Source: Heterostelium multicystogenum
Lineage: Eukaryota; Evosea; Eumycetozoa; Acytosteliales; Acytosteliaceae
Direction: 5' to 3'
DNA: 64,000 bases
NCBI GenBank assembly: GCA_003667245.1
Contig: RCNN01000203.1
Coordinates: 37,807-101,806 of the forward strand
The notes beneath the pieces are model-generated. The model searched no databases. It was not told where the DNA came from and saw only the letters and a program-made list of their open reading frames with translations. Made by a program: the position numbers and the translations under genes. Of this stretch, positions 1 to 11,200 are shown one piece after another (positions within the stretch are counted from its first letter, which is position 1; each line of letters opens with the position of its first letter).

Positions 1-2011
1 GGCCTCTGTGAAGGACAGGGAGCAGGAGAGTGGCGGAAGACGTTGCGAAGAGGCGTCAGTGGATCCTCAAAGAGTTTTTGCCATCTTCCTCGTTTCAGCT
101 ATTGAGTGACACTTTTGAGAAGTATGGTCCCAATATATTGCCTTTGGTCGATCTGCCAAAGAGAGCATACTACTTTGTCGATGGTGTTCACTATGCAAGC
201 TTCGATCCTGAAATCCCCATCGATAAGGACAACGTAGATTTCGCAGAGATAATCAAAAACTCTACCCAATCAAAGATCGATCGTCTACCACAGGAGTACG
301 TCCACTGCACCGAAAAGGAATGCAAACCAGATTCAAACAGGGTATTACATCAACTATAATTCGTGCACGCTCTAACCCACGTTGTGCAGTTCCACAATTT
401 CACAGAGACAGTGATGGACTCAAACGTATCGATTTGCTTTTGCCAATGAACATGACTGTAAAAAAAGATCCAGATTGGTATGTTGCTACACCGTTATATT
501 CTATTCTTGACGTTTTTATTTAAATTTCTTTTGTCCAAAACTTACAGCTGGACTACAACTAAATATTAATATTAATCAAACCCATTTAATTCTGTATTCT
601 AGCGCATTGGTAATCAGATATAATCAAAATGAAAATGGTACTAAATCATATTTGGTCAGAGGAATTCTCTCGAAGGAGGACTCCTATATAAATGCAAGAG
701 TCATTCAGAGAATCGATCAGAAATGGATGGAATATGCTGAGTTGGGTAATGATCCATCCGCCGCTGCCGGTATGACACCAGTCTTGATGTCAGTAGGCGG
801 CAACAATGCACCCCAATCACCTCACATTAATATCAATAAAGGAAGTGCTCCTCCAACACCCCACCTTCTATCAGAAAGAGAGAAAAAATATAAAGAAAGA
901 GATTTTTGAAAATCGCAACCAATCTTACTAATAACAACACAATTTTACAATCGCCTCGTTTTATACAAAATTCCAAAATCACCGTCGCCCTATATGCACA
1001 GTGGTGGCCTGGTGCTACCTGCCAATGCCGCCGGCTCCACTTCCGTCAATAACATTTCACCACTAAACTCTAACAATTCAACTGCAGTTTCTTCGCCACT
1101 TCAGTTGGCGTCGCCAGTGCAACCGAGTAACAATAGTAATAGCAGCAACAACAACAACATGGGTGGTGTTGGACCAAATATCGACAGCTCTCTCTCCTCT
1201 CACTTCAACTCAATTCATATATACAACAGCCCCTCCGTCCATCCAGTCAACTCGAAATCCATCAACAACAGCTCCTCATCCTCTTTTACCTCGAAATCCT
1301 ATTTCCCGCCACCTGCTTCACCCACCTATAATTCTTCGCCCAATCAATCGCCGTCGCTTTCTCCATCGCCACCTCCTCCGATGCAACTACAGAATCAATC
1401 GCCACAACTAAGCCCAAGCACTTTCAGCACGCCATCGTCGCCACTTCCATTCCAAACCATCTTACCAAAATCGTACATATAAACCAAGTACCCCACGCCA
1501 ACAGAGCAACAACAGCACCAACCCCCAACCCTAATGTTTATAGTCCCACACCAACAATCACAACAACCCACTTTAATGGATGGTGGTAACACTAGTCCTG
1601 TTATCCTACTTGATCCTTCAATTGACCCCCATGCACCAAACCCACACCAATATAATCAACAAATATATAATACTCTTTTCGATCGTTCACAGTTAGTTTG
1701 ACCACAGACGTATCTATGTCTATAATCCAACCAATACCAACAACAATAATGGCAATAAAGCAGCCAACTCCACCGCTTCATCCATTCCATCAACAACAGC
1801 AGCAAACAACAGCAACCATATTACACCAATGCAATGAATCAACAGCAAGCAACGTTTATAAACAATTCGGATAAGCAATCTGGAGTTCCACAATCCAATC
1901 CACATCAGAATCTCTCGATTAAACTCCACCATGAATACACCTAGATCACCTGAATCCAAACAAAAATTGGAATTCACCAAGAAAGCAAATACAGCCTCCA
2001 AAGAACAGTAA
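1..2011 (+). CDS. DUF3825-like domain protein with Asn/Ser/Pro-rich tail, 5'-truncated
   Basis: The gene is cut by the left edge. Residues encoded at about 30-900 resemble the DUF3825 family: a segment with YYFVDGVHYASFDPEIPI, then NPRCAVPQFH, then DLLLPMNMT, then ALVIRY and KEDSYINARVI, in the order I recall for the family (known from bacteria and fungi, function unknown). An intron at 478-602 (GTATGT...CTAG) joins DPD to CALVIRY in frame. The reading frame shifts near 340, again near 905 (a TGA created in a T run) and again near 980; I take these as sequence errors. Beyond 900 the protein is a low-complexity Asn/Ser/Pro/Gln tail, traceable in alternating frames to a TAA at 2009-2011. No promoter is in the window. 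The family assignment is from recalled motif order only; tail limits are approximate. Confidence 0.55.
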
Positions 2012-2486
2012 GAAATAACTGATCTCAACTCAAGCATCATCATCATTCCACTTCAACAACCTTCCACTTTCAACAACAGTCATTCATTATACAAAAAAAA
2101 TACAAAAAAACAAAAAAAAAAATACAAAAGCTCAATACAAAAACATCAGCATCATTCATCTATCCTCAACATTCCAATACAATACAATACATTATAAATC
2201 TGTTTATTTCGTCATACTTCATCATCATCATCAGCATCAATCAAACAACACACCCAAAATCATCTGTTTAAAATTGTTTTTCCTTATAACCAATGGATTG
2301 GACACTCAAGAAACAACAAAAACAAAAACACCAAACTTGACAATTTAAAGTTATAATAAAAGCAATATACATATATATATTTTAAAATTAATTGGTTAAT
2401 TCTTTAAAGGTTTTTTTATATTCTTTGCATCAGCTTCATCATTGGTTAAATGTTAAACTTACCAAAACTGACTACTACCAATCTTC

Positions 2487-3139
2487 CTAAGTTGGTATGA
2501 CCTGCAAGAAAAAACCCAAAACAAATATACTAAATTTGTTAGTAAGAGAATGATTAAAGATTACTTACAGGTTCATCCAGGGGATATTGGAAAATAAAGA
2601 AAAGGAAAGTAAATAAATTAGAATGATTAGTTAAGATAAATAAAAAGAAAGAAAGAAATAAATAATAAATGAAAGAGGGGTTTGTAACCATTGAAGACAT
2701 CTCTTTGACTGACTGCACATGGGCACACTCCAGTTTTGATTTTGTTGTAAGTTTACATTTTGGCCACCGAAAAGGTTGTTGTCTCATCGATGCCAGTTGG
2801 ATGAAAATTATCATCTTTATATTGTTGTTTGATTCTTGTTGTATTGTAAAATAAATTATGTACATATGTTGGTTGTATTACTATGTATTGTTTCAGGTTG
2901 GCTAATTTCAAAAACGTCGACGTCATCAGAAGTTGGTTGTTCTAAAAGTTGTTCAATATCTATCAGATAATGGTTATCTGTATGTGTACTGGAAAAAGAG
3001 TTGGTTGTGGTGGTGTTGTGAAAGTATTGGCGGTGTTGTCAAAATCAGTGAATAACAATGGTCTTGGCATTAGTCTTTGTTGCTGTTGTGGTGATGTGTT
3101 TCTGTTGTGTTTTCGTCTCACTATTATTCAGGTTGTCGT
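2487..3139 (-). other. probable 3' coding continuation of the FHA gene
   Basis: Downstream of the stop at 3140 the minus strand keeps coding character in alternating frames: a Thr/Gln-rich stretch, then an acidic patch containing IEQLLEQPTSDDVDVFEIS (about 2950-2890), then DDNFHPTGIDETTTFSVAKM just before a GTAAAC donor. Two further intron-like gaps follow, ending with a TTGCAG acceptor and a short last exon with a stop near 2487. I infer that these are C-terminal exons of the upstream FHA gene separated by frame errors. They could also belong to a small separate gene. Confidence 0.35.
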
Positions 3140-4137
3140 TTAATGTGTCAATGGATTGAATGGTTGGGTATTGTCCTTCACTTGGTCCTCGGCTGAGTAG
3201 ACAAACTTTGAAACCAAACTGCTGAATCTGACGTTTTTGTCGTCTCTTCGAGGCAGTTTTTCTCTTGGAGCCAGAGTATTTCTTGCTTGGACTGCTTGTT
3301 GGGGTGAGTTTTTTGAGGTGGGCATGAATCGATTCGAAATCAGTTGAGTCTTCGAGGTGAAGTGTTTTTTGAGGTGTCCGTAAAACTTTGTAATTTCATC
3401 GCGCAGTGATTCTTCTTCCAATTCAAAATTTTCATCGGGAGGCGATGGACTCTCTGATCGCTTTCTAGAGAGATCCATCTTTTTCATCAACAGTGACTCG
3501 GCAACGTGGCGATTCATATTATTGTTTGGAAACAATCATAAATGACTGGTCACCTCCAAAGTATATCTTTGGCCATGCTTCAGCAGATGTGGAACGCTCG
3601 ATTCGATTCTAACCTGATCGAACAAAGGTGCCATGTGAGGAATTCAAGTCGACAATATTCAGTCTGCCATCGAATCATGTGCCAGAAGCGCATGTTTCCT
3701 GGAAAACTGTTGGATGACTCAGTGCATAGTCACATACTGATAGTTGGATTGGCCAATTAGTAAAAGTGTCAATCGTTGTGGTGCTTAGTTGTTAACTTAC
3801 GAGTTGTTGATCTGCCCAAAATAATGTATTTGAGGTCGTCCAGAGGAATTGTAAAAGTGGAAGTTCGCTCACCCCCTTTAAAAAATTTTAAATGGTCATT
3901 TCTTGCTTGGACTGGATCGGATGCCCAAAATGGACACTCTGCATCTACACTATCGCCATTGCTGTTTAATATTGTTGTTCTGCCTTTTTTGCACCAGGAG
4001 CAATAGTTGAGGAGGAATCACCTCCTTGGGAGTGAAGATGATGGCTGCTGAGTCTGTGATTGAGACGACGAAGTCACTGCTGCAGCAGCCGACTGTCCAA
4101 ACAGTATCATATCTTGAGTTGATTGTTCAAATGACAT
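3140..4137 (-). CDS. FHA-domain protein, NIPP1 (PPP1R8)-like
   Basis: The start is the ATG at 4137, giving MSFEQSTQDMILFGQSAAAA and a Ser/Gln-rich leader. The FHA domain follows: CPFWASDPVQARNDHLKFFK, then IILGRS, and after an intron (GTAAGT...ATCAG) CDYALSHPTV, SRKHALL, and DLNSSHGTFV. The GR, SRxHA and DLxSxHGTF elements are FHA hallmarks, and the Cys-Pro-x-Trp-Ala lead-in matches NIPP1, the nuclear PP1 inhibitor and splicing-associated protein. The downstream part contains KNVRF, which fits the RVxF PP1-docking motif, placed after the FHA as in NIPP1. There are at least four single-base frame breaks, for example an extra T in the SRKHA region. NIPP1 identity is inferred; another FHA protein such as kanadaptin is the main alternative. 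The gene is divergent from cytochrome c across a 1.4-kb spacer. Confidence 0.6.
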
Positions 4138-5524
4138 TGACTGCAAAAACTACTACTCAACTTTACTACTACTACTACTTAAAACTAACTAAATAAATTA
4201 TATTATATTAAACTATAAAAACAAACTAACTAATATGAATGATTTCTCACTCTTTGATTTAGGGTGCGTTGCTGTAAGTTTGTTTCTTTGCTTATTTCTT
4301 CTAAAAATGGTTGGTGAGTTCGATTTTATGACAAGGAGTGTACTAATATTATTTTCAATTTAAAATTCTCTATTTCCACTAAAAAAAAACAACGTCTGAA
4401 TCTATTATAATATTATGACTTGTTGATTTACACTTGTTTGAAACAACACAAAACACTCCAAACTATAACTACTAAACAACAGGGTCAATATAAAACTATA
4501 AATATAATATATTATAAATAAATAATAATTGGTTTATTAATGATAATTAATAATGAAAATATTGATATCTTAGATCCTCCATCAATTTAGTTGTTGAAAA
4601 GAAAAAAACAAAAAAAAACATTTCACCCTCCTCAATACAAATTACTAGGAATTTCAAATTTTTAAAAAATTTCTACAAATATTTTTTTGGAAATCATAAA
4701 AAAATGGAATTACTTTTGGAACGACTTTGTAATTTCTTGTGTGAGATGTACATCTGGTTGGATCTTTGTAAATTGGTTGGAATAGAAATATTGATTTTGA
4801 TTGACTTCTACTAACCGGTATGTTTTAGAAATATTCAATTAATATTAATCTAGTTTTAGATAATCTTCTATTCCATCTCCACAATATATTTTATATATCT
4901 AAATAATTGTGGACTTTTTTAGAGTTAAGCACCAACAGATTGCCAAAAGCTAATTTAGTCATAATGTTGAATTATTATTATTATTATTATTATTTGTAAT
5001 TTCCAGACTAAGATGTCTTTCTTTTAAGTGATTACTACCCATTTTGAGGTAAATATTATCCAATCATTGAAAAAGAAAGAATGAGTATTTTATATTCATA
5101 GAATTGAGGAATAATAATTCAAGTGAAGCTTGATGATGTTTTTTTTAGTTAAGAGTACAATGGTTTACTTTAAAAGATAAATGATGATACTACATCTACA
5201 AGTAATAAGAATAGTAATTAAACATGTATCTATGTATGTTTGAAAAAACAAAACCATAAACAATCAATTCACCAAAAACAGAATAATATGCATTATTATT
5301 GGTGAAATTTTGTTTTTATCAGCTAAAAAGATGACAGCCATAATTACAGAATTTGAAGTTTCAAAAAGTATATTTTTCGTTTTTTATTTTTTTTTTGTTT
5401 TTGTTACCCAAAAACAACCCACACTTTCCTTTCACTCAGTTAGTGCTCAGTGTCATAATCTGAATAATCACTAAACAGAATTAGATTTATCTCTACTCAA
5501 TAATTAATTTATAAAATAAACACA
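4138..5524. other. intergenic spacer between divergent genes
   Basis: A+T-rich spacer between the FHA gene (minus) and cytochrome c (plus). It holds a (TTA)n run near 4975-4995 and many A/T homopolymers, including a long T run near 5390 upstream of cytochrome c. I see no convincing coding sequence. It presumably contains both promoters. Confidence 0.6.
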
Positions 5525-6375
5525 ATGTCTGCCATCCCACCAGGAAACGTCGAAAACGGAGAAAAGTTGTTTCAAGGCTCGTTGCGCTCAATGCCACACC
5601 GTCGCCCAAGGTAAGCAACTATTAGTAAAATTCGCAGTCGACCGTGCAAAAGCACCTGACGACAATGCACAGCATAACCAAGTTCAACATTACACCCCAC
5701 CCAGCAGATTATCAACACCATTGTCAAAGTATCATAACTACTATTGAATCAAATAAACATCATCAGCCGCAAAAAAGAAAGCATCAGAATAAAGAATAAC
5801 TCACAAACAACAATGAACGAAATGAAAAGATAATGAAAATAATAGAAAAATTAATAGTATTAGATCATGCTTATAAAATGAAAACGACAATGGTGAAAAA
5901 AGAGATAATCTAAGCGGGTGGCAACCATTGTTTTGCTTAGTCAATGACTGCTGATAATAAATGCTAAAGTGATAGAATTAAATTTAACTAATAATAACTA
6001 AATGTTGATGTTTGTTGTTATTATTATTGTAGGACGCACCAAACAAGCAAGGTCCAAACTTATACGGTCTCTTCGGTAGAAAGTCTGGTACTGTCCCAGG
6101 TTATGCCTACTCACCAGCCAACAAAATGCCGGTATCTGGGGTGAACAAACCCTCTTCGACTACTTGAGAATCCAAAGAAGTACATTCCAAGGTAATTATC
6201 AAATCTATTACATACAAACCTATTAGAGTAACATATATGAAATACTAATTCATATACAAAATTCAAATTTTCTTTCAATGTTTTTTAGACCAAGATGGCT
6301 TTCCCAGGTTTCAAATCTGCCCAAGACAGATCTGATGTCATTTCCTACTTGCAACAAAGCACTTGCTTAAAATAA
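5525..6375 (+). CDS. cytC: cytochrome c, mitochondrial electron carrier (frame-broken)
   Basis: Soluble haem protein of the mitochondrial intermembrane space that carries electrons from complex III to complex IV. The start gives [14 protein letters not shown]; the haem-binding CAQCH is encoded at 5583-5597 but lies one frame off the ATG because of an extra T near 5570. Exon 2 (6033-6191) encodes [17 protein letters not shown] and [10 protein letters not shown], then GEQTLFDYL; exon 3 (6289-6375) encodes [10 protein letters not shown] (with the axial-Met region TKMAF) and ends STCLK-TAA. Introns are 5611-6032, long for this genome, and 6192-6288. Single bases appear missing at AACAAAATGCC, at TTGAGAATCC and at both splice joins. 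An intact single-copy essential gene is expected, so errors are likelier than a pseudogene, though a processed copy is excluded by the introns. Confidence 0.88.
5887..5940 (+). other. possible H-type pseudoknot in cytochrome c intron 1
   Basis: ACAATGGT (5887-5894) is the exact reverse complement of ACCATTGT (5924-5931). CTAAGC (5910-5915), inside that loop, is the exact reverse complement of GCTTAG (5935-5940), outside it. Interleaved stems of 8 and 6 bp have H-type pseudoknot topology. The block is richer in G+C than the rest of the intron. Function is unknown, and a chance occurrence is possible. Confidence 0.3.
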
Positions 6376-6667
6376 TAAACATCGTGATTAAATCTTTCAT
6401 AATAATAACATATCTGTATTTGATTATTATTCATTATTCATTTCATATATTGCAACCAGGTCATGGTTAGAAAATGAACATTTGATTCAACATTCTATTC
6501 AATTCTATTTTATTGAACATATTTAATTGAGATCTTACCATGATAGTTTACTACATCTTATTTATTGTAAGAATTTCATCAGTTGTAATGATTTCACTAA
6601 CTATCTTTGTAGAAATCTCCCTATTTATGTTTCTTTTCGTTTTTTCATTGTCACACGGACCAACATC

Positions 6668-8371
6668 ATGAGGAAAATATCCACCACTTGAAGTAGAGGA
6701 TAAAGATATACTCTCAAACCTCTATATAGTAAACCAAAAGCATACTGGCCACACCGCAAACAAATCAAATGTTAAATCCATTACCAAAAACAAAAAGATT
6801 GAAATCACCATCTTAGAAGACCAACAGTCAAGCAGCAGCAATGTAGATACTACCCAACAGCTATTACAAACAACAACAGCAACATCAACAAACATAACTA
6901 CTTCTACTAGTGTTTCTGCAAACAGTGAAGCTGATACTATAAAACAAAGCCTAGGGAATCATAATAGTATTAAGACTGATTCAATATGTTCAATGTATGT
7001 ATGTTAAACTTAATTATTCTATAACACTCTTATGAAAAGTATTAATATTAATAATATTATCTTGATATAGTTGTTCAAAGCAATTCACTATATATAGCTG
7101 TCCTCGATGCTTCATTGGTTATTGCACTGCTGAGTGCTTCAAGAAACATAATGAAAGATGCACAGGTTCTTTCTTTGAGCAACAGTTTCGTGATAATCTA
7201 AATGCAATAGAAAAGATCGACCCAAAGGACTCTCTCTCACTCATCAAGAAAATGAAAGATATTTACAATAGAGAAGACCATATCTTTGATAGTCTAATGA
7301 AGGATAATAGCAATGAAGTTTATGATAATGACGATGAAGAAGATGATGGTGAGATTGATGTTGATGAAGTAGATGGCGAAGTGGACCTATCAAAATTGAA
7401 TCTCGATGAAATGAGTGAGGAGCAATTGCTATCTTTACTGACAAAGGAGGAAATCGAAGAATTCCATCAATCAATAAAAGATGGCACTATATCTGAAAGA
7501 TTGGAGCCTTGGTCTCCATGGTGGACCCAAATGACTCCCAAGGATACACTTATCACAAAGTCAAAGATTATAGATATAACTGAAGGAGCAGAGGATATCC
7601 CAACTCCATCACCAGAAACATCACTTTCCGATACAGATTGTTCGCCGCCAATCTTCCCCAATATACCTCCACTCTCATCTATTTTTCCCAAACAAACCAT
7701 CGGATTTCTTGTATAACCATATTGTAGATATTATGTAAGTTGAGACACGTAACCAGGGTTAAAATCCAAGGAGCACTAACCAATTAATATTGATCAATAT
7801 AGTTATTCCTATTGTTTTATCATGAGAAAGATTCAATGGGGAATGGGGAGACATTTCATATAAAGCAGATCAAAACACACTGAAAAAGCAACCACTTGGC
7901 GAAGAACTGCTAACGATGCTAAGTGATGAATGTAGTGTCATCATTGAGCTGTCAACTATTCTAAAAGAGAACAGAAGCTAAAAACTATATTCACGAATTT
8001 CGATCAAATGATGGAAACCATTTTAAATTCAAACTCATCAGTTAAAGTCAATTGGCAGTAGCAACTTGTATTTTTCTCTCTTTGTTTTGGAGGACGCATC
8101 GACTGTGCTCTCAAACAAACAATGGATTCTATCATCTCTCTCACATATGTACAGACATTTCAACCTGCTGAATCAAACCCTCAACACCAACAAGCAACAA
8201 GTCGACCAACTATTTAAACTAACAATCAATTTTTCAACACAGAAGCTCTGGTTTTTCATGGCTTGGTGTAATGATCAACCAGATTCAAACATCCAAACAG
8301 TCGCGAAAAAGGTTAAAGATTATTTTATTTCCAAGAGAAAGTCAAGTTCCAACTCCAATACAAATAAATAA
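6668..8371 (+). CDS. HIT zinc-finger protein, ZNHIT2-like
   Basis: The zf-HIT domain is encoded right after an intron at 6995-7070: CSICSKQFTIYSCPRC, then YCTAECF, then KHNERC, giving the paired Cys2 and Cys-Cys-His-Cys ligands. It is followed by a helical segment, a long acidic stretch (about 7320-7390), EPWSPWW near 7505, and after about 7690 the segment FLYNHIVDI joined over a second intron (about 7736-7801) to YSYCFIMRK and FNGEWGD. HIT finger plus PWWxWW-like and RxFNG motifs fit ZNHIT2, a cofactor of the R2TP/HSP90 machinery that assembles snRNP and polymerase complexes. The Gln/Ser/Thr-rich N terminus is lineage-type. The start is uncertain: the ATG at 6668 is one base out of frame with the downstream coding. 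Further shifts occur near 7710 and 7832. The gene converges on the L1-domain gene with only 61 bp between stops. Confidence 0.62.
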
Positions 8372-8432
8372 TAATTCAAACTATATACAGTTTATCTTTT
8401 CATTTCTTAAATATTAACTTAAATTTTATTAA

Positions 8433-10441
8433 TTAGAGCTTTCTCTTGAGAGTGGTTTTGGCGGGTGCAGTTGTTGATTCCTTTGTAGCTGAAACTTTGG
8501 TGGTGGCGGCGGCGGTAGTGGTTGGTTTGGAAACTGTTTTCTTTGATTCGGTGGTGGCTGTGGTGGTAGTTTTCTTTGGAGCTGGAGTTGGTTCAGCAGC
8601 TTTCTTTGGTTCAGCTACTTTTTTTACAATCTTCTTTGGTTCGGCGGCTACTGGAGTTGCAGCAACTGGCTCTACTTTCTTTGGAGCTGGAGTGGGTTCA
8701 GCAGCTTTCTTTGATTTCTTAGCTGAGGTTGGAGCAGCAACTAGTTCCTCTGATTTCTTTGGTGTTTCAACTTTAGCTGGAGTTGGCTCTGGAGCAGATT
8801 TCTTTGGTGTTTCAGCAGCTTTCTTTGATTTCTTGGCTGAAGTTGGAGCAGCAACTGGCTCCTCTGATTTCTTTGGTGTTTCAACTTTAGCTGGAGTTGG
8901 TTGTGGAGTAGTTTTCTTTGGTGTTTCAGCAGCCTTCTTTGATTTCTTAGCTGAAGTTGGAGCAGCAACTGGCTCTTCTACTTTCTTTGGTGTTTCAACT
9001 TTAGCTGGAGCTGGTTGTGGAGTGGTTTTCTTTGGTGTTTCAGCAGCCTTCTTTGATTTCTTGGCTGAAGTTGGAGCAGCAACTGACTCTTCTACTTTCT
9101 TTGGTGTTTCAACTTTAGCTGGAGTTGGTTCTACTGTTGTTTTCTTTGGTGTTTCAGCAGCCTTCTTTGATTTCTTAGCTGAGGTTGGAGCAGCAACTGG
9201 CTCCTCTGGTTTCTTTGGTGTATCTACTTTAGCTGAAGTTGGCTTTGGTTTTTCAGCCTTCTTTCCATTGGTTGAAGAGGAGGCAGCTGGTTCTTCAACT
9301 TTCTCAGTGACAACAGCTTTAGAGTCGTTAGTCTTCAATTTCTTATTTGCATTTTGCTTAGTTTTGATTGGTTTTTCATTTGATTCTTCGACTTCGGTCA
9401 TTTCAGCATCCAAAACTTGGGTGAAGATTGGTAGGGTTGGTGATTTTTGAGACTTCAAACCAATGTTGCTGAATGTTGTATAGCCACCATCGTAGAGTGA
9501 TGCAAACTTTTGGCAAACTACATTCAAATTCTCGAATATCTGTTCGTTTGTGAGTGAAGTATCACCAATTTTGATAGTAGCTGATTTGTTATTGGTGGTA
9601 TTGAATCCAATATATTTGTGCATATTTGAAATTATTTTCCATGATGATCCAAACTTTAAATCTAAAACATATGGAGTCCTGAAGGTAAATGAAAAGAGAG
9701 CATTAATAAACGCTACATTGAAGTTGGTAGTGATGTTTTACTTACTTTGATGATGCATAAAAGATCTTTCCAAGACACTTGTGTAAAACATTGTAAAGTG
9801 AAGCGCAAGCTACAAAGACATCATATGAATCTCTAAGTTTACGTCTGTCTTCGAATTGACGGTAATCAGTGAAAATCTCACGGATTGTAACTATGGTTGC
9901 ATTGACTGAAATTTTATCTAACTTTTTTTGAACACTCTCCTTAGCTTTTTCGGGTATAATCATGCAAATGTCAACTTTATCTAAAGATACATGTGGAAGC
10001 TCACTGTTTTCAATAGATCGATTTAGATTGATTAGTTAGATCCAATTGCCACATAATAATAATAAAACTAATAATAATGGTTGCGACATACAGGATTTCA
10101 AATCTAGTCTTTTCTTTAATGCACTTCTTGGTTGGTGAAAAAACTGCAAAAAGAGAGGAACTATCGTTTAAAAGGTCGTTTTGTTCATCGTTTTGTGTAA
10201 ATTTCTTTAGCTCTTGCAAAGCTTTGTTGATCTAGTGTTAAGATAAATAAAATCAGTAACTACTTCCTGTTAATAATGCACATGATCCATCAGCAAAACC
10301 ATTCAATTTGAATGTAATTGACGATAACATGCATATAACCTATAGAGATAGATTGATAGATAGATATAAGGTAGATAAACCTACATAAGATTTGTTGTTC
10401 TGCAAGACTTTGGTAAATGCTTCGGCGTGTGTAGTAGTCAT
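8433..10441 (-). CDS. ribosomal L1-domain nucleolar protein (RSL1D1/UTP30-like)
   Basis: Four exons. The ATG at 10441 gives MTTTHAEAFTKVLQNNKSY; exon 2 covers about 10233-10093, exon 3 about 9993-9742, and the last exon about 9684-8433. The L1-like body reads SLDKVDICMIIPEKAKES, DVFVACASLYNVLHKCLGK, FYASSKTPYVLDL, then IKIGDTSLTNEQIFENL and LPIFTQ, the pattern of the L1p/L10e family in its ribosome-biogenesis branch (RSL1D1, Utp30/Cic1) rather than the ribosomal protein itself. The C-terminal 250 residues are five tandem 38-aa Lys/Pro/Ala repeats followed by more Lys/Ala/Thr-rich sequence, resembling histone H1-type tails and suited to RNA or chromatin binding in the nucleolus. Frames are intact apart from introns, unlike the neighbours. 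Function is by family, not direct evidence. Confidence 0.72.
8688..9240 (-). repeat. five tandem ~114-bp coding repeats
   Basis: The unit encodes KVETPKKxEEPVAAPTSAKK followed by SKKAAETPKK and a short Thr/Pro/Gln linker, 38 aa in total. The copies differ mainly in the residue after KK (Pro, Val, Val, Ser, Ser) and in the linker. Near-identity at the DNA level suggests recent unequal exchange, so copy number may vary between strains. Confidence 0.85.
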
Positions 10442-11200
10442 TTTCAATTCGATTGAGGTTACTCTAGCTAGTTATCAATTAAATAAAACTAAAAATTAAA
10501 TCTACTTATATTAAGATGAAAACAAACAAAAGAAACAATACAATTTGCGGAGTATTGTAATTCTTTTTACATAGATAGACTCGTCGTTCGTTATTTGTCA
10601 AATTTTCATTTTTTTCTTATTTATTTTTTAGCTGCAGCCCTTTTCAAATTAATAACGTTTTGATCATTTGTTTTTGTGACACAAAAAAGTTATTTGTGAC
10701 AAAGCTTTCAATGACATTCATTGATTGTGGATACTTTCCAAATATAATAAGGTATTTATTATATTTTGATAATTTAGTTTTATAAGTCAAAATAAGTTGT
10801 TATCTGATTTAAATTTCACATTAATTTAAATATAAATTGAATTTAATTGATATCTTGTTTCGAAAATCTATCTTATAATACTTAATAAAATAGAGTGATA
10901 GATCAACAGTAGAAATAGATAATGATAGATAAAAATATATTGAATAATGTAAATATTTAAATTTAGGAATTTGATAATCAAATTTACAATTGGAAATATC
11001 TTTACCAGGATTGTTTCCTTGGGAACCAAACATCTTCATATTGGAAATATCTTTTCAAAAGTCAGATTTTACTGAGTTTTTTAGATTTTTTTTATTTTTG
11101 ATGCTAAATTTTAATCCTTGATTCCTATTCAAGAATCTTTACTTTTGGACCATTTGCGAATGGATATCTTATCTTTTATTAAAGATAATTATTAGTTAAG
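10442..11200. other. intergenic spacer
   Basis: A+T-rich divergent spacer upstream of both the L1-domain gene and the beta-lactamase-like gene. A GATA-rich simple stretch lies just inside the L1 gene near 10345-10375. Nothing coding is convincing. Confidence 0.55.

Noticed and set aside
3542..4006. Plus-strand short frames opposite the FHA gene
   Set aside because: They are antisense shadows; the minus-strand reading gives ordered FHA motifs.
4269..4278. CTTACAGCAA on the minus strand, close to the class I RNA motif CCUUACAGCAA of dictyostelids
   Set aside because: No complementary 5' and 3' ends form the short stem of class I RNAs and no upstream sequence element is evident. A similar partial match at 38667-38675 also lacks the stem.
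7244..7700. Minus-strand His/Ser-rich and Val/Gly-rich frames opposite the HIT-finger gene
   Set aside because: They are shadows of the acidic coding stretch on the plus strand.
8446..9450. A 334-codon plus-strand open frame opposite the L1-domain gene
   Set aside because: It is the complement of the Lys/Pro/Ala repeats; the product is a monotonous Phe/Gly/Val repeat and the minus-strand protein has a clear family and spliced exons.
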